Source of the DNA: Alphaproteobacteria bacterium
Lineage (GTDB): Bacteria > Pseudomonadota > Alphaproteobacteria > JABAAW01
Assembly: GCA_014239005.1 (NCBI GenBank)
Contig: JABAAA010000064.1
Span: 1-6,991, forward strand
Direction of reading: 5' to 3'
DNA: 6,991 bases
Part shown: piece by piece, positions 1 through 6,735 of the stretch
How positions within the stretch are numbered: the stretch's first letter is position 1
Layout: each line of letters opens with the position of its first letter
The notes under the pieces: generated by a model
Told to the model about the DNA's origin: nothing
The model's database searches: none
Seen by the model: the letters and a program-made list of their open reading frames with translations, nothing else
Program-made: the position numbers and the translations under genes

Positions 1-181
1 CGTCTCGATACTTGGTGCACAAGCGCTCGAGCGCTCGACGAAAGTCCTTGTCGTAGGGCAAGGTGAGACTTTCTTTGCAAACGATGCGATCTTCGCCGTC
101 GGTCTCGATCAAAGCTGCGTCCATGCCGTCGCGCGAGGTGCCCGACATCAAGCCTATCGCAAGCAAGGGGCGCTCAGGCAA
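1..181 (-). CDS. anmK: Anhydro-N-acetylmuramic acid kinase, N-terminal fragment (cut by window edge)
   Basis: Read on the minus strand, this frame stays open to the window edge (60 codons) and gives the family's N-terminal signature [20 protein letters not shown], the Gly/Ser-rich ATP-binding start of AnmK. AnmK hydrolyses and phosphorylates 1,6-anhydro-MurNAc to MurNAc-6-phosphate in the cytoplasm during peptidoglycan recycling. The rest of the protein (family length is about 370 residues) lies beyond the left edge, so catalytic residues cannot be checked. The start is uncertain. There is no ATG ahead of the motif; TTG at 181 (protein begins [16 protein letters not shown]) or TTG at 166 ([11 protein letters not shown]) fits family length, while the ATG at 148 would begin inside the motif. 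No good ribosome binding site is visible before either TTG. With the TTG at 181 the gene begins 23 bases after the etfA stop, so it may be co-transcribed with etfA. Family assignment rests on the motif alone but that motif is distinctive. Confidence 0.85.
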   Translation of the reverse strand, partial: MPERPLLAIGLMSGTSRDGMDAALIETDGEDRIVCKESLTLPYDKDFRRALERLCTKYRD

Positions 182-204
182 GCGGAAACAAAGAGCGCAA
201 GATA

Positions 205-1161
205 CTATTCGAGCGCCTTGTCGAACTCAGGCAGAGCCTCGAAGAGGTCTGCAACCAACCCGTAGTCTGCAACACGAAAGATGGGAGCATCGGGATCCTT
301 GTTAATGGCAGCGATGACCTTCGAATCCTTCATGCCGGCAAGGTGCTGAATCGCACCCGAAATGCCGACGGCGATGTAAAGATCGGGAGCGACGATCTTA
401 CCCGTCTGCCCGACCTGATAGTCGTTCGTGACATAGCCCGCATCGACGGCAGCGCGCGATGCGCCGACGGCAGCCTTGAGCTTGTCTGCAATTTTTTCCA
501 ACAGCTGAAAATGCTCGCCCGCCTGCATGCCGCGTCCACCCGAAATGACGATACGCGCCGAGGTGAGATCGGGACGCTCGGAAGAACTCAAGGTCTCTTC
601 CACCACTTCGCCAAAAGCGTGCTTCGCACCATCAGGCACGGGCAGCTCTTCGATCACAGCCTCCCCTTCCCGCGTCTCGACAGGATCGAAGGCGCTCGTG
701 CGCACCGTCAAAGGAACGATATCCTCCTTGCTCTCCACCGTCGCAATCGCGTTGCCCGCATAGACGGGACGGCGAAAACTTTTCTCCGAGACAATCTCAA
801 CGATGTCCGAAATCTGTTGCCGATCGATCAACGCCGCAAGACGCGGTAGCAGGTTCTTGCCGTAGAAGGTCGCCGCCGCAACAATGTGACCGAACGAAGG
901 CGCAACGGAAACCAGAGACGCCGCAAAAGCCTCCGCATCCTCGTGCGCAAAACGCGCGTCCTTGCAAACGAGAACCTTGTCGATCCCTTGAAAAGACGCA
1001 AGATCGCGCGCAACCTCGTCCGCCTGCCGATCAGAAACAGCGACGACGCCCACAACCTCGCCACCCGACTTTTCCTTGATACCCACACAAGCACGCAAGG
1101 CGCTCAAACTCGTGCGCAACACAGACGAGCCGTCATGCTCGACAATCAGAAGGACGGACAT
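205..1161 (-). CDS. etfA: Electron transfer flavoprotein subunit alpha
   Basis: A 318-residue protein of the usual family length, the FAD-carrying large subunit of ETF. It accepts electrons from soluble dehydrogenases (acyl-CoA, dimethylglycine, sarcosine) and delivers them to ETF:quinone oxidoreductase. The N-terminal domain (about 1-190) is the ETF alpha/beta Rossmann-like fold. The C-terminal FAD domain has SGGRGMQ at 207-213, the [18 protein letters not shown] block at 249-266, ISGAIQH ending at His273, [11 protein letters not shown] at 285-295 and [11 protein letters not shown] at 297-307. All match the human/alphaproteobacterial group I form, with Arg210, Gln252, Thr253, His273 and the late Asp present. 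The start is set at [10 protein letters not shown] because AAGGAG lies about seven bases upstream. A longer in-frame reading to 1326 would overlap etfB and adds only low-complexity Arg/Ser sequence. It follows etfB by 40 bases, the normal etfB-etfA order. No terminator follows; anmK comes next. Confidence 0.97.
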   Translation of the reverse strand: MSVLLIVEHDGSSVLRTSLSALRACVGIKEKSGGEVVGVVAVSDRQADEVARDLASFQGIDKVLVCKDARFAHEDAEAFAASLVSVAPSFGHIVAAATFYGKNLLPRLAALIDRQQISDIVEIVSEKSFRRPVYAGNAIATVESKEDIVPLTVRTSAFDPVETREGEAVIEELPVPDGAKHAFGEVVEETLSSSERPDLTSARIVISGGRGMQAGEHFQLLEKIADKLKAAVGASRAAVDAGYVTNDYQVGQTGKIVAPDLYIAVGISGAIQHLAGMKDSKVIAAINKDPDAPIFRVADYGLVADLFEALPEFDKALE

Positions 1162-1201
1162 GCTCTGCTCCTTTTCCTTTTTCTTTGTCCTTTGCCGTTG
1201 T

Positions 1202-1948
1202 TCACAGCACCTTGACTGCCTTGAGCTTGGCGACAAGGTCTGTCGCGCTCTCGACAAATGTGCCGCTTTCGCGTTTCGCAGGCTCGACGACCGAAAGCGT
1301 CTTGACGCGCTCGACCACCTCGACACCCAGACTTTCGGGGGTCAAAACTTCGATCGGAATCTTGCGCGCCTTCATGATGTTCGGCAAGCTCGCATAACGA
1401 GGCTCGTTCAAGCGCAGATCGACCGTGAGAACAGCAGGCAGCACCATGGCACGCACCTGCAAGCCGCTGTCGATCTCGCGCGTCGCCTGCGCCTTGCCGT
1501 CTTCGATCTCCAACTTCGATACGGAGGTCGCCTGTCCCCACCCTAGCAGGGCTGCCAGCATCTGTCCCGTCTGGTTGTTGTCGCCATCGATCGCCTGCTT
1601 GCCCAGCAGCGCCAAGCCAACCTCCTCCTTTTTCACCAAGCTCTTCAACAGCTTCGCCAATGTCAAAGGTTCGGTTTGCCGAGGGGCTTCGATGCGCACC
1701 GCCCGATCGGCGCCGACGGCAAGCGCCGTGCGCAACACCTCCTCGACCTTCACCTCCCCCACGCTCACTGCCAGGACCTCGCTCGCAATTCCCTTCTCGC
1801 GCAGACGAATCGCCTCTTCCAAGGCGATCTCGCAAAAAGGATTGAGCGACATCTTCACATTCTCCGTCTCGACACCGCTGCCGTCCGCCTTCACGCGCGG
1901 CGTAACATAGGCATCCACAACGCGCTTCACAGGAACAAGAACCTTCAC
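1202..1948 (-). CDS. etfB: Electron transfer flavoprotein subunit beta
   Basis: A 248-residue ETF small subunit, which binds structural AMP and provides the docking loop for partner dehydrogenases. The protein begins MKVLVPVKRVVD, typical of the family. The AMP-site region is GKQAIDGDNNQTGQMLAALLGW at about 116-137. The family signature runs from REIDSGLQVRAMVLPAVL (157-174) to LNEPRYASLPNIMKARK (180-196). Leu188 aligns with the human recognition-loop leucine (Leu195) that inserts into dehydrogenases, so this should be a canonical housekeeping ETF rather than a bifurcating or nitrogen-fixation FixA type. The start codon is GTG at 1948; GAGAGGG lies immediately upstream with a short spacer of about four bases, the last part of a degenerate octamer repeat. 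The gap to the upstream glycosyltransferase is 50 bases and to etfA 40 bases. Likely partners are acyl-CoA dehydrogenases elsewhere and the DMGDH-like enzyme at 4158-6599. Confidence 0.97.
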   Translation of the reverse strand: MKVLVPVKRVVDAYVTPRVKADGSGVETENVKMSLNPFCEIALEEAIRLREKGIASEVLAVSVGEVKVEEVLRTALAVGADRAVRIEAPRQTEPLTLAKLLKSLVKKEEVGLALLGKQAIDGDNNQTGQMLAALLGWGQATSVSKLEIEDGKAQATREIDSGLQVRAMVLPAVLTVDLRLNEPRYASLPNIMKARKIPIEVLTPESLGVEVVERVKTLSVVEPAKRESGTFVESATDLVAKLKAVKVL

Positions 1949-1954
1949 GATACC

Positions 1955-1994
1955 CTCTCAACCTCTCCGTGTCTCCATGTCTCCATGTCTCCAT
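1955..1994 (-). repeat. Octamer tandem repeat in front of etfB
   Basis: On the coding (minus) strand the 50-base gap before etfB is built of 8-base units: ATGGAGAC three times exactly (1994-1971), then ACGGAGAG (1970-1963) and the more diverged GTTGAGAG (1962-1955), followed by six bases and the GTG start. Each unit carries a GGAG or GAG core resembling a Shine-Dalgarno sequence, and the last one is placed to serve as the etfB ribosome binding site. The repeat could vary in copy number by slippage. Whether it affects etfB translation is inference. Confidence 0.75.
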
Positions 1995-1998
1995 GGGG

Positions 1999-3003
1999 CT
2001 ACAAGGATGCTTCCCCCCCGCGTCCTTTTTTAATTTCGGCAATCGCCGCGCACAGCGATGCTAGACCGATTTTCCAACGCAAGCAACCCCGTAACAAGCG
2101 CGCGTAGAGATACAGGCGAGGTGGATAGGAAACATGCCTTTGCTTCAACCAAACCCACATCAAGACCGTCATCCATAACGGATCTTGTTGTAACTTTTCT
2201 AAAGTGACATGGGCAGGCAAATCCAATGCTTTCGGCAAGCCGGGCAATGACTTCGCCTCGTCGATCGGATCCGAAAAGCCATAACGTCTGTGGAGAGCGC
2301 ATATCTCTCCCATAAGATGGGCTGAATACAAAGCGCGTCTGTTGCGCACAAAAAGGCTGCCAGGATTCTTTCTGTAGCCGTAAAGAATATCGGGAAGATT
2401 GACAACCTTTGCCCGCTCTTGCATGCGAAAGATGAAATCTCTGTCTTCCGCACCGTTCTTGAAAAAAGAACGATATCCCCCGACGGCAAGCGCAAGCTCG
2501 CGACGATAAACAGCAGAGGCGGGACACAATTCCAGAGACACCACTCTGTAAGAAAAACTTTCAGAAGAAACCCTTGCCAAAGACGGCAGACGAATATTCA
2601 GCCTCTTGTGGTCAGGATCGACTTTGAAACGAAAGTAAGAGCAACCCACCATGCCGATATCAGGATGCTCCTTCATAAAGTCGATTTGGCGCTCGAACCT
2701 TTCGGGAAGAGACAGGTCGTCCGAATCCATACGCGCGACAAGCGGCGCACGCGCTTGCTCAAGTCCTATTTGAGATACGCGCGTTACACCTATGTTTTCT
2801 TTGAGAAAAATCGCACGAACACGCCTGTCCTTACGCGCGTAAGAACGAAGCAAAGCAGGGGAGTCGTCTCGCGACGCATCGTCGATGATGATGCACTCAA
2901 AATCGCCGAAGCTCTGCCCAAGAATCGACTCCAAGGCTGTCGAAAAATGCTCCGCGTTGTTGTAGAGTGGCATCACCACCGAAAGAGACGGAGCAGAGGG
3001 CAT
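1999..3003 (-). CDS. Family 2 glycosyltransferase (downstream copy)
   Basis: A 334-residue GT-A fold glycosyltransferase of CAZy family GT2. It should transfer a sugar from a nucleotide-sugar donor to a glycan or lipid-linked acceptor at the cytoplasmic face; donor and acceptor cannot be told from sequence. The start SLSVVMPLYNNAEHF (6-20) is the first beta strand of the family, DDAS at 41-44 is the nucleotide-binding acidic site, and MDSDD at 92-96 is the metal-binding DXD motif. NGAEDRDF at 183-190 carries the acidic pair expected near the acceptor/catalytic site. No confident membrane segment is seen. The C-terminal part (about 245-334) is helical and lacks a recognised domain. The gene begins one base after the stop of the upstream paralogue; that stop (TAG) is nested in the TAGGATG junction, which suggests translational coupling. 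It shares 79 of 92 residues (8-99) with that paralogue but only about 40% beyond. G+C is lower than in etf and dehydrogenase genes. Confidence 0.93.
   Translation of the reverse strand: MPSAPSLSVVMPLYNNAEHFSTALESILGQSFGDFECIIIDDASRDDSPALLRSYARKDRRVRAIFLKENIGVTRVSQIGLEQARAPLVARMDSDDLSLPERFERQIDFMKEHPDIGMVGCSYFRFKVDPDHKRLNIRLPSLARVSSESFSYRVVSLELCPASAVYRRELALAVGGYRSFFKNGAEDRDFIFRMQERAKVVNLPDILYGYRKNPGSLFVRNRRALYSAHLMGEICALHRRYGFSDPIDEAKSLPGLPKALDLPAHVTLEKLQQDPLWMTVLMWVWLKQRHVSYPPRLYLYARLLRGCLRWKIGLASLCAAIAEIKKGRGGEASL
2714..2982 (-). repeat. Duplicated glycosyltransferase 5' block, copy 1
   Basis: This 269-base stretch of the downstream glycosyltransferase gene aligns without gaps to 3825-4093, with about 25 mismatches counted by hand (about 91% identity). 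Three runs are exactly identical: 60 bases (2714-2773), 63 bases (2826-2888) and 39 bases (2944-2982). It encodes residues about 8-97, from the first beta strand to the DXD motif. Similarity falls sharply outside the block. Confidence 0.9.
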
Positions 3004-3004
3004 C

Positions 3005-4114
3005 CTATGTCTTTTCCCAGATGGGTTTGGGTTTGGGTTGTTGCCAAAAATTTCTATGCCATATAGGGAGGTGTAGAAAAACGTCGAGACAGACGCTCAA
3101 AGCCAATCTCAAAGTTAGGATGCCGTCAAGCTCGATCGCACGCAGAAGGCAAACTAAGGCTCGTCGCAATCCCCCCCTGCCCTTGAGACGGTTTCCTATC
3201 AACCCCAAGTACAACCGCGCACCGATGTTGTCATCGAAAGGTTTCTCCGCAAGCCACTCGAACAGCAACTCCGTCATCCAACGATGATCTTGTTGCAAAT
3301 CCTCCAAGATTGGTTTGTCGGAAAATCCCAAAACTTGCGGCAAACGCGAAAGAGGCTCGGTTTCTTCGAGCGGATCCTCCTTGCCGCAGCGTCTCCGCAA
3401 CGCGCAGTAGGTTGCCATGATACTACCAGCCTTCCTAGCCAAATTGTTCTTGCGAAAGCTACTACCGGGGTTGAAGCGGTAGACGTAGAGCTTCTCGGCG
3501 AGGTTGGCAACCTCCGTCCCTTCGTGCATCCTCAACACGAAATCGCGATCCTCCGCTCCGTTTGCAAAAAACTTCCTGTAACCCCCTACCCCCAAGGCAA
3601 TCTTCCTGCGGAACATGACCGAAGGACAACACAGAATCGACGGTCTGCCCGTAAGATAACGATGCCGCTCCTCTCGCTTGCTCGGCAAAGAGCCCGAACT
3701 GCCGAGCAAACGTTTGCGTCCTTGGGCATCTTCACTGAACCGAAAGAAGTCACAGCCCAGCAACCCAACCTCCTCATGCTTTTGCATGTAATCGTGTTGT
3801 TTTTGCAAGCGACAAGATAACGAAAGGTCGTCCGAATCCATACGCGCGACAAGCGGCGCACGCGCTTGCTCAAGTCCTATTTGACATACGCGCGTTAAAC
3901 CTATATTTTTTTCGAGAAAAACAGCACGAACACGCTTGTCCTTACGCGCGTAAGAACGAAGCAAAGCAGGGGAGTCGTCTCGCGACGCATCGTCGATGAC
4001 GATGCACTCAAAATCCGAAAAGCTCTGATTGAGAACAGACTCTACGGCTTCAGGAAAATGCTCCGCGTTGTTGTAGAGTGGCATCACCACCGACACTTTC
4101 GGCATCGATAACAT
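3005..4114 (-). CDS. Family 2 glycosyltransferase (upstream copy)
   Basis: A 369-residue GT2 enzyme, tandem paralogue of the gene at 1999-3003. The GT-A motifs sit at the same positions: VSVVMPLYNNAEHF from 7, DDAS at 41-44, MDSDD at 92-96, then NGAEDRDF at 185-192. The protein is longer than its partner because of a C-terminal extension (about 330-369) with a hydrophobic stretch LTLRLALSVCLDVFLHLPIW, possibly a membrane-associating helix, and a QPKPKP tail encoded by a hexamer microsatellite. The start could be the ATG at 4114 or the one at 4105 (MPKVSVVMPLY); neither has a clear ribosome binding site. The 4105 start gives the more typical GT2 N-terminus. It lies 43 bases after the dehydrogenase stop with no terminator between, so it may depend on readthrough from that gene. 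Substrate is unknown; such pairs usually serve surface polysaccharide or glycolipid synthesis, but no other glycan genes are visible here. Confidence 0.92.
   Translation of the reverse strand: MLSMPKVSVVMPLYNNAEHFPEAVESVLNQSFSDFECIVIDDASRDDSPALLRSYARKDKRVRAVFLEKNIGLTRVCQIGLEQARAPLVARMDSDDLSLSCRLQKQHDYMQKHEEVGLLGCDFFRFSEDAQGRKRLLGSSGSLPSKREERHRYLTGRPSILCCPSVMFRRKIALGVGGYRKFFANGAEDRDFVLRMHEGTEVANLAEKLYVYRFNPGSSFRKNNLARKAGSIMATYCALRRRCGKEDPLEETEPLSRLPQVLGFSDKPILEDLQQDHRWMTELLFEWLAEKPFDDNIGARLYLGLIGNRLKGRGGLRRALVCLLRAIELDGILTLRLALSVCLDVFLHLPIWHRNFWQQPKPKPIWEKT
3023..3040. repeat. GGGTTT hexamer microsatellite at the 3' end of a glycosyltransferase gene
   Basis: On the plus strand GGGTTT occurs at 3023-3028 and 3029-3034, followed by GGGTTG at 3035-3040. 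It lies in the last codons of the upstream glycosyltransferase and encodes its QPKPKP tail. Because the unit is six bases long, changes in copy number would add or remove Lys-Pro pairs without shifting the frame. Confidence 0.8.
3825..4093 (-). repeat. Duplicated glycosyltransferase 5' block, copy 2
   Basis: Partner of 2714-2982: the same length, gapless, about 91% identical, with exact runs at 3825-3884, 3937-3999 and 4055-4093. The two copies are direct repeats about 1.1 kb apart and could recombine to delete or duplicate one glycosyltransferase gene. Confidence 0.9.
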
Positions 4115-4157
4115 GACGGAAAAACAAAGCGTTATGCTCTGCTATTGACAAAAAAGG

Positions 4158-6599
4158 TCAAGCGCGCAATTTCTCGTTTTGCGGATCGTAAGGACTCTCG
4201 CCGACAACTCTTGCCGGCAGCTTTTTGTCCAAAATCAACACCTCCAGCTCAGTGCCCTCCGTAGCATACTTCGCCTCCAAATAACCCAGTCCCAGACTCT
4301 GGGCGATCCGATGCCCGTAGCCCCCAGAACTCAACCGTCCGATCATCGAACCACCCTTCTCATAAACAGGCTCGTTGCCGAAAGGATCAGCATCGTCCGC
4401 CTCGATCGCCAAGGTCGCAAACTTAACCCGACAGCCCTCTCGTTGTTGTTCCAACAACCTTTCAGTGCCTACATAGGCGACATTGTCCTTCAGCTTGACA
4501 AAACGATCCAACCCCGCCTCCAACGGCGTGTAGTCCATCGTCAACTCCTGCCCCCACATCCGATAAGACTTCTCGATGCGCATCGAGTCCATCGCGCGCA
4601 TGCCCACCATCGCAAGACCATGTTTTTCTCCCTCCGCAGCCAGCGCGTCGAACAGCGCGTTTTGCGACGCGATCGGATGATGCAATTCCCACCCCAACTC
4701 TCCGACAAAGTTCACGCGCAAAGCACGAATATCCGCCTGTCCCGCCACCGTGATCGTTTGCGCGCTCAACCACGGAAAAGCCTCGTTGGAAAGGTCGGCG
4801 TCCGTCAAACCTGAAAGTACGTCGCGCGCACGCGCTCCGCACAGGACAAACGTGCCGCGCTGCAACGTGCTGTTCGCAAGAGACAGCGAAAGATCGGGAG
4901 GAAGACATGCCTTCAACAAATCATGGTCGAAACGCTCGGCGGCACCCGAACTCACGATGTAGTAATGCTCCTCGTTTATCCTCGTGATCGTGAACTCGCT
5001 ACGCACCCCCCCAGACGAATACAGATTGTGTCCCAGTTGAATCCTCCCATCCTTCTTCGGAACGGTGTTGGCAATCATCGTTCGCAGCCACAGTCCCGCA
5101 CCTTGTCCCGTCAAGTCGAACTTGGCAAACCCCGTCAAGTCGATCAGCCCCACGCAGTCACGCACCGCCTTGCACTCCGCCCCGACCGAATCGAACCAGT
5201 TCGAACGGCGAAAGCTGTAGCAATCCTTACGCTCTACGCCCTTGGCAGCAAACCAGTTCGGACGCTCCCAGCCGTAGCGCTGTCCCCAAACCGCACCGCG
5301 AGCGTCCAGCTTGTCGTGACAAGGGCTCTTCTTCTTGCCGCGTGCCGCAGGACGCTCTTCCATCGGATAGTGGACGATGAACACATGCTCGTAAGCCTCG
5401 ATATTCTTCTTCGCAGCGTACTCCTTGTCGGCGTAGTCACCGAAGCGCCGCGGATCGAGCGACAGCGTATCGACCGAAGCCTCGCCGTGAAGGATCGTCT
5501 CCGCCAGCACCTTGCCCGCTCCCCCCGCTGCCGTGATGCCGAAGCTGAACCCTTCAGCAAAGTAAAAGTTGCGCAAACCCCACGCGCGTCCAAGAAAGGG
5601 GTTGCCGTCGGGCGTGTAAGAGATAGGTCCATTCACCACATCCTTGACCCCGGCAACGCCAAACGAAGGCACCCGATGCGTCGCAGCCTCGATGTGCGGC
5701 GCAAGGCGATCGATGTCGCCGGGCAAAAGCTCCCTGCCGAAGTTCGAAGGAACGCCATCGGCAAAGCACAGCTGCGCACCTTGCTCGTAAGGACCCAAAA
5801 TGTAGCCCTGACGCTCCTCGCGCAGGTAGTAGGAGGCGTCCGATTCGCGCAACACCGCCATCTCGGGTAAACCCTGCCGCTTGCGCTCGATCAACTCCGG
5901 CACATCGTCGGTGACGATATACTGATGCTCGACCGGAATCACAGGAATATCCAATCCCACCATCGCCGCCGTCTGACGCGCGTAGTTGCCCGTGGCAGCC
6001 ACGACGATCTCGCAGGTGATCTCGCCTTGCGTCGTCTTCACCAGCCACTCGCCGTTAGGCTTCGCATCGATCGCGGTGACCTCCGTTTGCAGACAGATCT
6101 CCGCTCCACCCATCTTCGCTCCCTTCGCCAATGCCATCGTGACATCGGCAGGCGCGACATGCCCGTCTTCGGGGTGAAAGAGCGCACCCACAAGCCCTTC
6201 CGTGTTGCACAAGGGCCAGAGCTCCTTGGTCTCTTGCGGCGAGATGACGCGGAACGGCACGCCGATCGTGTTCGCCGTACCGCAATAGTTGTGATACTCG
6301 TCAAGGCGTTCTTGCGTACAGGCAAGACGCAGGTTGCCCGTCTGGTGGAACGAAACCGCCTGTCCCGTCTCCGCCTCCAGCTTCTTGTAGAGATCAACCG
6401 AGTACTTGTGAAGCTGTCCGACGCTGTAGGACATGTTGAACAGAGGCAACAAGCCCGCCGCGTGCCAAGTCGAGCCCGCCGTCAACTCGGTGCGTTCTAG
6501 CAGGGTGACTTCCTTCTCCCCCAACTTCGTAAGGTGGTAGGCGACAGAGCAACCGACGACCCCGCCGCCGATGACAACAATACGCGCATGGGTTTTCAT
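4158..6599 (-). CDS. Dimethylglycine/sarcosine dehydrogenase-like FAD oxidoreductase with GcvT domain
   Basis: An 813-residue two-module flavoprotein colinear with mitochondrial dimethylglycine dehydrogenase. Residues about 5-375 form the DAO-type FAD domain: GGGVVG dinucleotide motif at 11-16, acidic Glu35 ending the second strand, and AGSTWHAAGL at 41-50, whose His46 matches the histidine carrying covalent FAD in DMGDH/SARDH. VVNGPISYTPDGNPFLG (321-337) and GFSFGITAAGGAGK (350-363) close the domain. A linker domain follows, then the GcvT-like folate domain (about 465-720) with FVGELGWELHH at 631-641, and the GcvT C-terminal barrel (about 725-810). Expected chemistry is N-demethylation of dimethylglycine, sarcosine or a related methylamine, electrons to ETF and the one-carbon unit to tetrahydrofolate. 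At the usual GcvT Asp position it appears to have Glu535, as I recall for human DMGDH. The start at 6599 is chosen because GAGAGG lies seven bases upstream; the longer TTG reading to 6629 would include that site. Exact substrate cannot be fixed from sequence. Confidence 0.88.
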   Translation of the reverse strand: MKTHARIVVIGGGVVGCSVAYHLTKLGEKEVTLLERTELTAGSTWHAAGLLPLFNMSYSVGQLHKYSVDLYKKLEAETGQAVSFHQTGNLRLACTQERLDEYHNYCGTANTIGVPFRVISPQETKELWPLCNTEGLVGALFHPEDGHVAPADVTMALAKGAKMGGAEICLQTEVTAIDAKPNGEWLVKTTQGEITCEIVVAATGNYARQTAAMVGLDIPVIPVEHQYIVTDDVPELIERKRQGLPEMAVLRESDASYYLREERQGYILGPYEQGAQLCFADGVPSNFGRELLPGDIDRLAPHIEAATHRVPSFGVAGVKDVVNGPISYTPDGNPFLGRAWGLRNFYFAEGFSFGITAAGGAGKVLAETILHGEASVDTLSLDPRRFGDYADKEYAAKKNIEAYEHVFIVHYPMEERPAARGKKKSPCHDKLDARGAVWGQRYGWERPNWFAAKGVERKDCYSFRRSNWFDSVGAECKAVRDCVGLIDLTGFAKFDLTGQGAGLWLRTMIANTVPKKDGRIQLGHNLYSSGGVRSEFTITRINEEHYYIVSSGAAERFDHDLLKACLPPDLSLSLANSTLQRGTFVLCGARARDVLSGLTDADLSNEAFPWLSAQTITVAGQADIRALRVNFVGELGWELHHPIASQNALFDALAAEGEKHGLAMVGMRAMDSMRIEKSYRMWGQELTMDYTPLEAGLDRFVKLKDNVAYVGTERLLEQQREGCRVKFATLAIEADDADPFGNEPVYEKGGSMIGRLSSGGYGHRIAQSLGLGYLEAKYATEGTELEVLILDKKLPARVVGESPYDPQNEKLRA

Positions 6600-6606
6600 A
6601 GCGAGC

Positions 6607-6612
6607 CTCTCC
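6607..6612 (-). promoter_or_regulatory. Ribosome binding site deciding the dehydrogenase start
   Basis: GAGAGG on the minus strand is spaced seven bases from the ATG at 6599. It lies inside the longer in-frame reading that would begin with TTG at 6629, so the ATG giving MKTHARIVVIGGG is preferred. Confidence 0.7.
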
Positions 6613-6632
6613 GTAGTGGTTACACGCAAAAA

Positions 6633-6662
6633 AACCTAGCACGAAAAACGAGCTCTTGGCAA
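6633..6662 (-). promoter_or_regulatory. Weak candidate promoter for the dehydrogenase gene
   Basis: On the minus strand TTGCCA (6662-6657) is followed after 18 bases by TAGGTT (6638-6633), resembling sigma-70 -35 and -10 boxes. It would start transcription roughly 20-30 bases ahead of the ATG. The -10 box matches the consensus at only three of six bases, so this is a placement guess. Confidence 0.25.
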
Positions 6663-6692
6663 CCGCAGACAAATTTCGCAAAACGCTGGAAG

Positions 6693-6713
6693 GATTCAAC
6701 AGAATGTTCAATC
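6693..6713. promoter_or_regulatory. 21-bp imperfect dyad, possible operator
   Basis: GATTCAAC - five bases - GTTCAATC forms an inverted repeat with seven of eight pairs matching. It lies about 95-115 bases upstream of the dehydrogenase ATG and about 30 bases upstream of the candidate -35 box, where an activator or repressor could bind. No regulator gene is in the window to pair it with, so function is inferred from position only. Confidence 0.35.
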
Positions 6714-6735
6714 GATCTTGCAAAAAGCGAAGCAA

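Noticed and set aside
343..849. 168-codon plus-strand reading frame opposite etfA
   Set aside because: Antisense to the conserved FAD domain of EtfA; composition is typical of a shadow frame.
1971..1994. Tandem octamers considered as a CRISPR remnant
   Set aside because: The units are 8 bases long with no spacers, so this is a simple tandem repeat.
1146..2042. 298-codon minus-strand reading frame overlapping etfB
   Set aside because: It is in another frame of etfB, with a Gly/Arg/Cys-rich product of no family character; etfB in the correct frame has all ETF beta signatures.
1999..4114. Glycosyltransferase pair considered as part of a capsule or O-antigen cluster
   Set aside because: No flippase, polymerase, nucleotide-sugar or transport gene is present in the window, so the role stays open.
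4115..4157. Promoter for the glycosyltransferase pair in the 43-base gap
   Set aside because: TTGTCA with a 17-base spacer leads only to TTTGTT, a poor -10 box that would place the start almost on the ATG; not convincing.
4145..4161. TTGAC/GTCAA inverted repeat at the end of the dehydrogenase gene as a terminator
   Set aside because: The stem is only five pairs, A/T-rich, overlaps the stop codon and lacks a T-run after the stem on the minus strand.
4923..5870. 315-codon plus-strand reading frame opposite the dehydrogenase gene
   Set aside because: Antisense shadow of a well-conserved protein; its product is Arg/Leu/His-rich without recognisable domains.
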